A stretch of DNA of 64,000 bases from Psychrobacillus sp044762855 (GTDB taxonomy: Bacteria; Bacillota; Bacilli; Bacillales_A; Planococcaceae), in NCBI RefSeq assembly GCF_044762855.1, contig NZ_JBIWFB010000008.1, forward strand, positions 158,776 through 222,775. Reading direction: 5' to 3'. Below the pieces are notes generated by a model. The model was not told the origin of the DNA. It ran no database searches and saw only the letters and a program-made list of their open reading frames with translations. Within the stretch, counting starts at the first letter, position 1, and the number at the start of each line of letters is the position of its first letter. Below, piece by piece: positions 44,731 through 53,328 of the stretch. The translations under genes were made by a program, and so were the position numbers.

Positions 44731-45513
44731 ATGACAGAATTGCAGACAACAATATTGGAACAAACGAATCCATTAAAACCTCTAGCAGGGAAAGTGGCTG
44801 TTGTAACAGGTGCTTCGCGAGGAATTGGTGCTGAAATAGCTAAAGCGTTAGCAAAAAACGGTGCGCAAGTTGTAGGTAATTTTCTAAGTAGCACTTTGGA
44901 TATGGAAAATGTTATGGAAGAAATCGAGCGAGAAGGTGGTAGTTTGTTTGCCATCCAAGCGGATGTATCTATAGAAGAAGATTCACAAAAGCTTGTGGAG
45001 GAAGTATTAGCACGTTACGGGAAAATCGACATCCTTGTTAATAATGCTGGTGTCACAAGAGACCGTACTTTCCGTAAAATGTCCAAACAAGAATGGGATC
45101 AAGTGATCAATATCAATTTAAATAGTGTTTTCAACACAACATCCGCTGTTATCAACCATATGTTAGAACAAAAGTCTGGCCGGATTATTAATATTAGTTC
45201 AATCATCGGTCAAGCTGGTGGTTTTGGACAGACGAATTACGCTGCTTCAAAAGCTGGACTGCTAGGCTTTACGAAGTCGCTAGCTCTTGAAACTGCTAGA
45301 AATGGTATTACAGTAAATGCGATTTGCCCAGGATTCATCGAAACAGAGATGGTTGCAGCAATGCCGGAAAATGTAAAAGATGCAATCGTTGCTAAAGTAC
45401 CTGTACAAAGATTAGGCCGTACTAGTGAAATTGCAGAAGCTGTCCTATTCTTAGCACAAGCAAGTTATATTACTGGTCAAGAGATCAATGTAAATGGCGG
45501 TCTTTACATGTAA
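44731..45513 (+). CDS. phaB: Acetoacetyl-CoA reductase
   Basis: A 260-residue SDR enzyme that reduces acetoacetyl-CoA to (R)-3-hydroxybutyryl-CoA with NADPH. Motifs: TGASRGIG (about 29-36), NNAG, Ser in INISSIIGQAGG and YAASK. About 13 residues precede the usual SDR start. The position between phaR and phaC and the FabG/PhaB pattern make acetoacetyl-CoA reductase the best call. GGGAG before the ATG. Confidence 0.9.
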   Translation: MTELQTTILEQTNPLKPLAGKVAVVTGASRGIGAEIAKALAKNGAQVVGNFLSSTLDMENVMEEIEREGGSLFAIQADVSIEEDSQKLVEEVLARYGKIDILVNNAGVTRDRTFRKMSKQEWDQVININLNSVFNTTSAVINHMLEQKSGRIINISSIIGQAGGFGQTNYAASKAGLLGFTKSLALETARNGITVNAICPGFIETEMVAAMPENVKDAIVAKVPVQRLGRTSEIAEAVLFLAQASYITGQEINVNGGLYM

Positions 45514-45549
45514 TAGCAATCGATAAAAAAACAATTTAGGAGGGATAGT

Positions 45550-46632
45550 ATGGTTACGCTAGATACGAAACAATTCGACAATTGGATCGACCGTCTTTCG
45601 GAAGATAAAAATATCCAACAGATTAAACGTTTAACAGAAGTTATTTCTTCGGATGCCGAGCCAGAAGTTGGTCAGACACCAAAAGAGGTTATTTGGACGA
45701 AAAATAAAGCGAAATTATATCGCTACCAACCTGCAGTAAAGAAAACAAATAAAGTACCTATTCTAATGATTTATGCTTTAATCAATAAGCCTTATATATT
45801 AGATCTTTATCCAGGTAATAGCTTGATAGAGCATCTTACTGATAAAGGGCATGATGTCTACTTGTTAGACTGGGGTACTGCTGGTCACGAAGATCGTCAT
45901 ATGAAACTAGATGATTATATCGTAGATTATATTCCGCGAGCAGTTAATAAGGTGTTAAAGACTTCTAAAGCAAAAGATGTGACACTTTTAGGATACTGCA
46001 TGGGTGGAACAATGACAGCAGTTTTCACTGCATTATACCCACAATTGCCGATTCGCAATCTTATTTTGATGACGAGTCCAATTGATTTTGGTAATGCAGG
46101 GCATTATTCTAACTGGCTGGATAAACGTTATTTCCAACTAGATAAATTGGTCGATACGCTTGGGAATGTTCCTTTCGAATTAATCGACTTCGGTAATAAG
46201 TTACTTAATCCAATTTCCAATGTTGTCGGGCCATATGTTAGCTTAGCTGACCGTGTGGAGAACGAAGACTTTGTGTTAAATTGGAAACTAATGCAAAAGT
46301 GGCTAAATGACGGTGTGCCTTTCCCTGGCGAATCTTATAGACAGTGGATTAGAGATTTCTATCAGGAAAACAAATTGATCAATGATCAATTAGTAATAAG
46401 AGGACGCAAAGTAGCATTGTCGAATATTAAAGCGAATTTATTGAATATCTCTGCAACAAAAGACAATATTGTTTTACCACATCAGATTGCACCGCTAAAT
46501 GATAAAGTGTCTAGTAAAAACAAGACACTTCATATAGTAGAAACTGGTCATGTATCTGTTGTAACAGGTCGCAAAGCAGTCAATGAAATTCATCCATATA
46601 TTGAAAAGTGGATTACTGAAAATTCGAAGTGA
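45550..46632 (+). CDS. phaC: Class IV PHA synthase catalytic subunit PhaC
   Basis: A 360-residue alpha/beta-hydrolase-fold polymerase that joins 3-hydroxyacyl-CoA units into polyester. The lipase-like box is GYCMGG with nucleophile Cys150; the Asp is in SATKDNIVLP and the His in TGHVSVVTG. This is the normal length for class IV PhaC. TAGGAGGG lies before the ATG, and a terminator follows. Confidence 0.95.
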   Translation: MVTLDTKQFDNWIDRLSEDKNIQQIKRLTEVISSDAEPEVGQTPKEVIWTKNKAKLYRYQPAVKKTNKVPILMIYALINKPYILDLYPGNSLIEHLTDKGHDVYLLDWGTAGHEDRHMKLDDYIVDYIPRAVNKVLKTSKAKDVTLLGYCMGGTMTAVFTALYPQLPIRNLILMTSPIDFGNAGHYSNWLDKRYFQLDKLVDTLGNVPFELIDFGNKLLNPISNVVGPYVSLADRVENEDFVLNWKLMQKWLNDGVPFPGESYRQWIRDFYQENKLINDQLVIRGRKVALSNIKANLLNISATKDNIVLPHQIAPLNDKVSSKNKTLHIVETGHVSVVTGRKAVNEIHPYIEKWITENSK

Positions 46633-46638
46633 TATAAA

Positions 46639-46672
46639 GGAAACAAGTCTTTAAATAGGCTTGTTTCTTTTT
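46639..46672 (+). terminator. Terminator of phaRBC
   Basis: GAAACAAGTC (46640-46649) pairs with GGCTTGTTTC (46658-46667), followed by Ts. Confidence 0.88.
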
Positions 46673-46765
46673 ATTGTGGATTTATTAGGAGTCCACAGTA
46701 TCGACTGGCTAAAAACAAAATTTTATCCAGTTTTTTCAATGTGTGCATCTAGTAAATGGCTTAGG

Positions 46766-46893
46766 GCAACCAACTAGTCATTGAAAGCAACTAATTCTAT
46801 TCCGAAAGCAACCAAATCAGCGCAAGAGCAACTAAATTGCCCTTGAAAGCAACCAAATCTTAAAATAGCTCTTTACTTGGAGTGAGATGACGA
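46766..46893 (+). repeat. Intergenic repeat B, forward array: five GCAAYYAA units
   Basis: Units start at 46766, 46787, 46808, 46828 and 46849 (steps 21, 21, 20, 21), matching units 1-5 of element A in order. A conserved tail ACTTGGAGTGAGATGACGA occupies 46875-46893 (17 of 19 identical to element A). Confidence 0.75.
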
Positions 46894-46917
46894 GACTGTG
46901 ACTCAATTTCTAGAAAT

Positions 46918-47022
46918 GTTGCGCCAAAGACCCATAACGTTGCGCGTTTGAAGGAGATTGTTGCGCATATGCACTTCAACGTTGCGAGTAACAGCCGTTA
47001 CGTTGCGCATTTATAAATTGGC
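46918..47022 (+). repeat. Second array: five GTTGCG(C) units at an exact 21-nt period
   Basis: GTTGCG starts at 46918, 46939, 46960, 46981 and 47002, exactly 21 nt apart; four of the five are followed by C. Between units the sequence varies. GTTGC is the reverse complement of the GCAAC core of the array just upstream, so the two arrays face each other. No coding frame or known RNA family was recognised. Confidence 0.75.
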
Positions 47023-47192
47023 GTATACTACATAAAAAAATAGAGCTGATACTTTGCTGTACAACACATTTTCTCAACTATGCACAGCATTTGTTTATTG
47101 CATTTTATACTATATTTTAATTTGAAAAAATATATTTGCTATAATATTTTGAAGTAAGTGTTGATCTATTTTCTTGAGAGGGCTGATATCAA

Positions 47193-47717
47193 ATGAAACA
47201 TATTTGTTTAATTGGTGGAACCGGAATGTTAGCGGAGGTGACAAGGTGGTATGTCGACAATAACCACATTGTTTCAGTTATTGCACGGAATGAAGAAAAA
47301 ATGAATAGAATGAAAGATTCTTGTTCTAATCCAGAAAATATCAAAGCAATCTTTCTTGATTACCGAGATACTGCCGAATTGTACAATGCGCTACGAAAAA
47401 ATATAGAAGTATATGGTCCTTTAAAAGAGGCAGTTGTTTGGCTACATTCTGATGGTTTACATGCACTTTCCATTTTATTTGAATTAGTAGGAGAGAAAAG
47501 TAAGGTCTGGCAAGTAGTAGGTAGTCAAGGAAACGTTGAAAACTTACGAAAACAGTACCAACCTCAAAAAGACATACAATATAATTTTATACAACTAGGG
47601 TTTGTTAGAGAAAATGATAGACAAAGATGGTTAACAAATGTTGAGATAGCGGATGGAGTTATTCACTCGATAAAAACAGGTTTGCCCTATAGTTTGGTTG
47701 GGGAAATTTCTAGTTAA
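47193..47717 (+). CDS. Short Rossmann-fold NAD(P)-binding protein
   Basis: A 174-residue SDR-like protein. The nucleotide motif GGTGMLAEVTRW lies at residues 8-19 and a basic ARNEEK follows the second strand. The typical YxxxK catalytic pair is absent and the chain is shorter than enzymes of the family. It may therefore bind NAD(P) without classical dehydrogenase activity. I cannot name the substrate. A small membrane-protein gene follows 43 nt later, probably in the same transcript. Confidence 0.7.
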   Translation: MKHICLIGGTGMLAEVTRWYVDNNHIVSVIARNEEKMNRMKDSCSNPENIKAIFLDYRDTAELYNALRKNIEVYGPLKEAVVWLHSDGLHALSILFELVGEKSKVWQVVGSQGNVENLRKQYQPQKDIQYNFIQLGFVRENDRQRWLTNVEIADGVIHSIKTGLPYSLVGEISS

Positions 47718-47760
47718 AAGATAAGGAATTTACTACTGAATTTTCGTGAGGTGATTAATC

Positions 47761-48039
47761 ATATTAAAAATATTTATCATTGGTTTAATTGTTGGGGTAG
47801 GTCGTATTTTTTTACAACGTAAAGACTTGGCGAAATTGACAACGGTTGAAAAAGTACGTACTACTTTGGTTTATTGCACGGGGATGATGTTGCTAATTGG
47901 TGGCGGCGCATTTGTTATGGAATGGACAACTTCACTAGCTATACACGAATTTTTAAAAATACTTGTATTTTTTGGTGTTCTATCAGTACTTTACGTGATG
48001 ATTCATGTTATCGTGGCTATGTTATTGCCGAAATTTTAA
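47761..48039 (+). CDS. Small membrane protein with apparent ATA start
   Basis: A 92-residue protein with three hydrophobic stretches (about 2-16, 38-55 and 65-88) and a short basic loop (QRKDLAKLTTVEKVR). The frame is open from a stop at 47752. An ideal ribosome binding site GAGGTG (47748-47753) puts the start at 47758-47761, where the codons are ATC and ATA; no ATG, GTG or TTG occurs until TTG 47827. The first helix would be lost with the later start. Either ATA initiates, or an ATG was mutated. Family unknown. Confidence 0.6.
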   Translation: MLKIFIIGLIVGVGRIFLQRKDLAKLTTVEKVRTTLVYCTGMMLLIGGGAFVMEWTTSLAIHEFLKILVFFGVLSVLYVMIHVIVAMLLPKF

Positions 48040-48148
48040 CTTGGAGGAGCGACTGCTTTTACTTTGCTCAGAGAGCGGAGTAATTTTAACTCCGCATGAG
48101 CGTTAAGTTTAAGAAAACTATCTAGACTTTTTCAGTGGTCTCTTTTTA

Positions 48149-48583
48149 TTAAGCTAATGTTTTAATCATTAAAACATGTGGAATGCCATCTTCGTCAAAT
48201 ACATCCGATGAAGTTTGATAGCCCAGTTTTTCATAAAAACCTTCTGCGTGGGTTTGTCCATGTAATTTTACTTTAGACAATCCTTTTATATTTGCGATTT
48301 CTTCTAATGCCTTCACAATTACTTTTCCAAGTCCAAATTTACGATAAGACTCTAAAATACAAATACGCTCTAATTTACCTATTCCATCGACTACTCTTAA
48401 TCGGCCTGTCCCAACAGGTTGTCCTTCATAATTAACTAAAATATGCTCGCATTGTCCATCAAGCGTATCGAATTGATCAAATTCTTCTTCTAATGGTACA
48501 CCCTGTTCTTTCACAAATACTTCTTTTCTAATATGAAACGCTTTTTCTAAGTCGCTTTCTACTGTTATTCTTATAGAATCCAT
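48149..48583 (-). CDS. GNAT-family N-acetyltransferase (YjcF-like)
   Basis: A 144-residue single-domain acetyltransferase. IRKEVFVKEQGVPLEEEFD at the N-terminus, the core strand GTGRLRVVDGIGKLERICI and the acetyl-CoA loop RKFGLGKVIVKALEEIA are in order, ending FYEKLGYQTSSDVFDEDGIPH. B. subtilis YjcF has the same pattern; the acceptor is unknown. It is cytoplasmic and transcribed alone, convergent with the small membrane-protein gene. The ribosome binding site AAAGGACTG lies before ATG 48583. Confidence 0.88.
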   Translation of the reverse strand: MDSIRITVESDLEKAFHIRKEVFVKEQGVPLEEEFDQFDTLDGQCEHILVNYEGQPVGTGRLRVVDGIGKLERICILESYRKFGLGKVIVKALEEIANIKGLSKVKLHGQTHAEGFYEKLGYQTSSDVFDEDGIPHVLMIKTLA

Positions 48584-48732
48584 TTACTTTCAGTCCTTTT
48601 CTTTTGATTAGACAAGTAGGTAGACTCAAGTCATAATCTATTTGTATGTACATATTAGTGTAAATGAATTTAATTTTGTTGTAAATACAACATTTTTGGA
48701 ACGGACAGCTTTATTTGTAAGGAGGAATACAT

Positions 48733-49491
48733 ATGAAATTAGTATCTTGGAATGTGAATGGGTTGCGCGCTTGTGTGCAAAAAGGTTTTTTAGATTATTT
48801 TCATGAAGTGGATGCAGATATTTTTTGTTTGCAGGAGACGAAATTGCAACAAGGACAAATAGATTTACAGCTAGAGGGATACGAGCAATATTGGAATTAC
48901 GCAGTGAAAAAAGGTTATTCTGGTACTGCTGTGTTTACGAAAGTGAAGCCACTGTCTGTGAAATATGGTGTTGGCGATTTAGAGACAGAAGATGAAGGAA
49001 GAATTATCACATTGGAATTCCAAGACTTTTTCTTAGTGAATGTCTATACACCAAATGCAAAACGAGATTTAACGCGACTTCCCTATCGTTTGGAATGGGA
49101 AGATGAGATGCGTACATATTTGAAAACATTAGATGAAGTAAAACCGGTTATTTTGTGTGGCGATTTAAATGTTGCGCATGCAGAAATCGATTTGAAGAAT
49201 GCTAAATCTAATAGAGGAAACTCTGGTTTTACACTAGAAGAACGAGGGAAAATGAACGATTTACTAGCAGCTGGTTTTGTCGATACTTTCCGTTATTTTT
49301 ACCCGGATAGAGAAGGTGCCTATAGTTGGTGGTCGTACATGAATAAGGTACGCGAACGGAATATTGGGTGGAGAATTGATTACTTTATAGCATCCGAAAG
49401 ACTGTCACCTATATTTAAGGATGCTTCCATTGATGCGTATATACTTGGAAGTGATCATTGCCCGGTCATTTTAGAATTAGATAAATCGTAA
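48733..49491 (+). CDS. exoA: Exodeoxyribonuclease III / AP endonuclease
   Basis: A 252-residue member of the exonuclease III family, the same length as B. subtilis ExoA. It repairs abasic sites and trims 3' ends in base-excision repair. Motifs in order: SWNVNGLRA, LQETKL with metal-binding Glu, NVYTPNA, GDLNVAH with catalytic Asp and Asn, and SDHCPV with the C-terminal Asp-His pair. TAAGGAGGAATAC before the ATG. Confidence 0.96.
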   Translation: MKLVSWNVNGLRACVQKGFLDYFHEVDADIFCLQETKLQQGQIDLQLEGYEQYWNYAVKKGYSGTAVFTKVKPLSVKYGVGDLETEDEGRIITLEFQDFFLVNVYTPNAKRDLTRLPYRLEWEDEMRTYLKTLDEVKPVILCGDLNVAHAEIDLKNAKSNRGNSGFTLEERGKMNDLLAAGFVDTFRYFYPDREGAYSWWSYMNKVRERNIGWRIDYFIASERLSPIFKDASIDAYILGSDHCPVILELDKS

Positions 49492-49579
49492 AATATTCAA
49501 TATATTATGAGAAAAACTACAATACTTTAACGAAATAGAGTACAATATTTCTATATCAACTTTCTGGAGGTACCAATAG

Positions 49580-50860
49580 ATGAATGCTTTAGCCGTGCAA
49601 TTAAATGAAAAAATGCAACAAGAAAATCCTGTCATTTTTGATATGTTATCCGACTTAGGAAAGAGTTTATATTATCCTAAGGGCATATTAAGCCAAAGTG
49701 CAGAAGCAGGGAAGAAAGCGCATCGCTTTAATGCAACAATTGGAATTGCAACGGAAAATGGAGAACCGATGCATTTTCGTCACATACAAGAGAAGTTAGG
49801 GTATGCTCCAAAAGATATTTATCCATATGCAGCACCACAAGGAAAAGAATTATTACGTTCCATTTGGAAAGAAAAACTATTAGCTGACAACCCTTCTATG
49901 CAAGGTAAATCAATCGGCTTGCCAATTGTTACTAGCGCATTAACGCATGGTTTAAGTATTGTAGCAGATTTGTTTATGAACCAAGGTGATGTACTTATAA
50001 CACCAGAGCAGTATTGGGGTAACTATAATACAGTGTTCCAAATTAGAAGAGGCGGTCGCGTTGAAACATTCCCGTTATTCAATGAACAGAATGGTTTTCA
50101 TGTAGAAGCATTCCGTGAAACATTAACGAAACAACAAGAAAAAGCAATCGTGTTATTGAACTTCCCGAATAATCCAACTGGGTATACACCTTCGATTAGT
50201 GAAGCACAAGCAATTGTTCAAGTATTAAAAGACGTTGCAGCTTCTGGTACTAAATTAGTTGTCGTATTGGATGATGCTTATTTTGGCTTATTCTATGAAG
50301 ATTCGATTAAAGAATCCTTATTCGGATTATTAGCAGAAAGCCATCCGAATATCTTACCAGTGAAAATCGACGGTGCTACAAAAGAAAATTATGTATGGGG
50401 ATTACGCGTTGGATTTATTACTTACGCTGCAACACCTGATGTATTAGATGCATTAGAACAAAAAACAAAAGGAATTATCCGCGGAACGATATCGAGCGGT
50501 TCTCATATTTCCCAAACGATTCTTTTGGAGTCTTTACAATCAGAAGAGTTTAAAAAAGAAAAAGAAGAGAAATTTCAAATTATGAAAGGCCGTGCGATTA
50601 AAACGAAGGAAGTACTTGCAAACGAAAAATTTGCTCCTTACTGGTCATACTATCCATTTAACTCAGGGTACTTTATGTGCTTGAAGTTACATGACTTGGA
50701 TGCAGAAACGCTTCGCCTTCACTTATTGGATCAATATGGTGTAGGGGTTATTGCAAGCAATAAAACAGATATCCGTGTCGCATTCTCTTGTGTAGAAGAA
50801 TCAGATATTGCAGAGCTATTTGATTTGATTTATCAAGGCTGCCAAGATTTAACTAAATAA
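49580..50860 (+). CDS. Class I/II PLP-dependent aminotransferase
   Basis: A 426-residue fold-type I aminotransferase. The substrate/PLP segments NFPNNPTGY (with the conserved Asn), VLDDAYFGLF (Asp and Tyr that hold PLP) and KIDGATKENYVWGLRVGF (cofactor lysine) are all present, and the C-terminus contributes the carboxylate-binding Arg in DIRVAFSC. The overall pattern is aspartate/aromatic aminotransferase-like, but the amino-acid specificity is not clear. CTGGAGG precedes the ATG. Confidence 0.88.
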   Translation: MNALAVQLNEKMQQENPVIFDMLSDLGKSLYYPKGILSQSAEAGKKAHRFNATIGIATENGEPMHFRHIQEKLGYAPKDIYPYAAPQGKELLRSIWKEKLLADNPSMQGKSIGLPIVTSALTHGLSIVADLFMNQGDVLITPEQYWGNYNTVFQIRRGGRVETFPLFNEQNGFHVEAFRETLTKQQEKAIVLLNFPNNPTGYTPSISEAQAIVQVLKDVAASGTKLVVVLDDAYFGLFYEDSIKESLFGLLAESHPNILPVKIDGATKENYVWGLRVGFITYAATPDVLDALEQKTKGIIRGTISSGSHISQTILLESLQSEEFKKEKEEKFQIMKGRAIKTKEVLANEKFAPYWSYYPFNSGYFMCLKLHDLDAETLRLHLLDQYGVGVIASNKTDIRVAFSCVEESDIAELFDLIYQGCQDLTK

Positions 50861-50873
50861 TTATAGATGAAAG

Positions 50874-50909
50874 CTGTTCATGAGTTAGTGCTCATGAACA
50901 GTTTTTTTA
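50874..50909 (+). terminator. Terminator of the aminotransferase gene
   Basis: An 11-bp perfect stem (50874-50884 with 50891-50901), then seven Ts. Confidence 0.9.
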
Positions 50910-50997
50910 TGTTTCTAAAATGTAAACGCTAACATTTATTCAAAATCCGAAACATAAACTGGTGAAACGGCATTTTAATAGTTGGAGGGGGGAAAAG

Positions 50998-53190
50998 ATG
51001 AGAGGAGAACGTATACCGGGTTGGGCAAAAGTTATTATTGGAATCAGCATTGCCTTAGTTACAATTGTTGTCTTTTATCTATTTGCTGATAAAAAACAAG
51101 AGGAAGGATCAGAGTTTGCTACTATTACTGTGAAAGAAGAACCAACAGTTGAATCTAATGAGGAAGAAGAGGTAGCTCCTAGCCCAGTTATTAAAGAGAG
51201 TGAAGTCGAGTATGCTTCAAAAGATTGGGCGATTCATGGTGGTGATTATTACAACAGACGTTATTCTACATTGAATCAAATCACATCCGAAAATATAGGG
51301 GATTTAAAACCAACTTGGGTTAGTAGTCTGGGCTCAGGAGCAGAAGATAAATATTCGGGAGAGGCTACACCAATCGTAGTAGATGGCATTATGTATATTG
51401 CAACTGGTGCTAATGACGTATTTGCAATTGATGCTAAAACAGGTGAACAGATTTGGGCATATACGCCGGACATACCACAAGAAATGGACACGGTCTGTTG
51501 TGGTTGGACAACACGGGGAGTAGCAGTTGGTGATGGAAAGGTATATGTAGGTTTACTTGATGCACGCTTAGTGGCCCTTGACCAAAAAACTGGGGAAGAA
51601 TTATGGGAAACAAAAGTGGCGGAATGGGAGGAGGGATATACTGTTACAAGCGCACCACTTTACTATAATGGTAAAGTCTACACGGGGGTAGCCGGTGGAG
51701 AATATGGTATTCGTGGACGAGTGATGGCGTATGATTCAGATTTAGGGTATGAAGTATGGCGTTTCTATACGATTCCTGGACCAGCAGATATGGATGGGGA
51801 TACTTGGCCTGCAAATAACGATGCTTGGTTAACTGGAGGGGGACCTGTTTGGAATACACCAGCAGTTGATCCAGAGCTTGGGTATATTTATTTTGCAACT
51901 GGAAATACAGCACCTGACTTAGATGGTAGTAATCGCGAAGGCGACAATTTATACGCAAACTCTGTAGTTGCTGTGAATGCGGAAAACGGGGATTATGTAT
52001 GGCATTTCCAAGAAGTACATCATGATATTTGGGATATGGATCCAGCGAACCCAGTTGTTTTATTTGATGTAGAAAAAGACGGAGTAATGCGCAAGGGTCT
52101 TGGGCAGGCTGGAAAAACTGGATGGGTTTATTTCTTAGATCGTACGGATGGGACACCACTTGTAGGGATTGAAGAAAAGCCGGTACCACAATTAGCAGAG
52201 CAAAAAACAGCAGCAACCCAGCCATTCCCAATAGGAGATGCATTTGTGCCGCAGGGTGTGTTTCAAGAAGATGTGGACCGTGATTTAGGGGATGCATTTG
52301 AAGGGCAAATAGGCGATATATTTACTCCATTTTGGGAAGAACCTATTACACTTAAGCCAGGTCCTGCTGGTGGTGCGAACTGGCCACCGTCTGCTTATAA
52401 CCCGGATACGGAGCTATTTTATGTTTTAGGAAACGATAACTATTTTTCTTTTGCTAGACAAGAAGACGAAGCATTTGAGGAAGGTTCTATGTATATCGGT
52501 AGTATTATGCAACCAGTTTCAAATGCGCCGCAACGTGGAACAGTTACAGCTCTAGACGTGAAAACAAACAAAATTGTATGGCAACAAAATTGGGATGCTC
52601 AAGCATACAGCGGTGTTCTAACAACTGCGGGGAATCTTGTTTTTGCAGGTCATAACGATGGTCGCTTAATCGCTTTTGACGCTAAAACAGGAGACCAGTT
52701 GTGGGAATACATGATGGATGCAGGTGCCAATGCTCCATCTGTCACATATGAAATTGATGGAGAACAATATATCTCTATTTATGCTGCAGGTAATGCACTT
52801 GCTGGTACGAAGCATGGCGATAAAGTTTACACATTTAAATTGGGAGGAATTTTACCTGAAGGTCAGGTGATTGACGCTTCGGCAAAAAATAATTCGACCG
52901 AGTCTGTTACCGAAGAAGCAACAGAAGGCGAAACAGTAAGCAGTGTAGATGCTGGTCTAGCGCTTTATACAAATAGTTGTATTGCTTGTCATGGCAATCA
53001 AGGAGCGAATGGACATAATGGACCAAACCTACAAGACAGTAAATTCGCAGAAAGTAGAGAAAATGTCATCGATCGAATAACAAATGGCGGATCTACTATG
53101 CCATCATTCAAAGACTCGTTAACTCCCGAAGAAATTGAAGCGATAGCAGACTATATCGTGACAGTCGTTTCTCCTTTAGGAGGAAATTAG
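50998..53190 (+). CDS. Membrane-anchored PQQ-dependent dehydrogenase with cytochrome c domain
   Basis: A 730-residue quinohaemoprotein. One N-terminal membrane segment (about 11-30) anchors it. An acidic linker follows, then the eight-bladed PQQ propeller (about 70-620) with the vicinal disulfide pair Cys167-Cys168 (TVCCGW), and a C-terminal cytochrome c domain with haem site CIACH at 661-665 and probable Met701 ligand. It should oxidise an alcohol or sugar outside the cell and hand electrons to the haem. HHDIWDMD (342-348) holds the active-site Asp. ATG 50998 has GGAGGGGGG upstream; the GTG at 50962 does not. No PQQ biosynthesis genes are in the window. Confidence 0.88.
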   Translation: MRGERIPGWAKVIIGISIALVTIVVFYLFADKKQEEGSEFATITVKEEPTVESNEEEEVAPSPVIKESEVEYASKDWAIHGGDYYNRRYSTLNQITSENIGDLKPTWVSSLGSGAEDKYSGEATPIVVDGIMYIATGANDVFAIDAKTGEQIWAYTPDIPQEMDTVCCGWTTRGVAVGDGKVYVGLLDARLVALDQKTGEELWETKVAEWEEGYTVTSAPLYYNGKVYTGVAGGEYGIRGRVMAYDSDLGYEVWRFYTIPGPADMDGDTWPANNDAWLTGGGPVWNTPAVDPELGYIYFATGNTAPDLDGSNREGDNLYANSVVAVNAENGDYVWHFQEVHHDIWDMDPANPVVLFDVEKDGVMRKGLGQAGKTGWVYFLDRTDGTPLVGIEEKPVPQLAEQKTAATQPFPIGDAFVPQGVFQEDVDRDLGDAFEGQIGDIFTPFWEEPITLKPGPAGGANWPPSAYNPDTELFYVLGNDNYFSFARQEDEAFEEGSMYIGSIMQPVSNAPQRGTVTALDVKTNKIVWQQNWDAQAYSGVLTTAGNLVFAGHNDGRLIAFDAKTGDQLWEYMMDAGANAPSVTYEIDGEQYISIYAAGNALAGTKHGDKVYTFKLGGILPEGQVIDASAKNNSTESVTEEATEGETVSSVDAGLALYTNSCIACHGNQGANGHNGPNLQDSKFAESRENVIDRITNGGSTMPSFKDSLTPEEIEAIADYIVTVVSPLGGN

Positions 53191-53196
53191 TTTTTT

Positions 53197-53241
53197 GTCC
53201 CTGTGCAGCAAACAATTCAGAATTGTTTGCTGCACAGGGAC
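53197..53241 (+). other. Perfect 22-bp hairpin between the PQQ dehydrogenase and pncB genes
   Basis: The arms 53197-53218 and 53220-53241 are exactly complementary around a single base, longer than any ordinary terminator here. T-run TTTTTT precedes it and a T-rich stretch (TTTGTTTATTT) follows. It probably ends the dehydrogenase transcript, but its length is unusual. Confidence 0.7.
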
Positions 53242-53328
53242 GTTTGTTTATTTATCCAAGAAAAAGGGGAAATAGTGTATACTAGATTCAATCGTTACAA
53301 GTTAGAAGTTATGGAGAAGGGGATCATT

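Noticed and set aside
39038..47022. CRISPR-like arrays
   Set aside because: The repeat cores are 7-9 nt with 12-14 nt between them and no cas genes are near; real CRISPR repeats are longer.
48066..48101. Hairpin after the 92-residue gene as a terminator
   Set aside because: The stem (GCGGAGT with ACTCCGC) lacks a T-run, so termination is uncertain.
51644..52297. 217-codon frame on the minus strand within the PQQ dehydrogenase gene
   Set aside because: It lies antisense to a strongly supported gene and has His/Leu/Gln-rich shadow composition.
53203..53328. N-terminal extension of pncB
   Set aside because: It would begin within the 22-bp hairpin; the start at 53329 has a proper ribosome binding site and matches the family.
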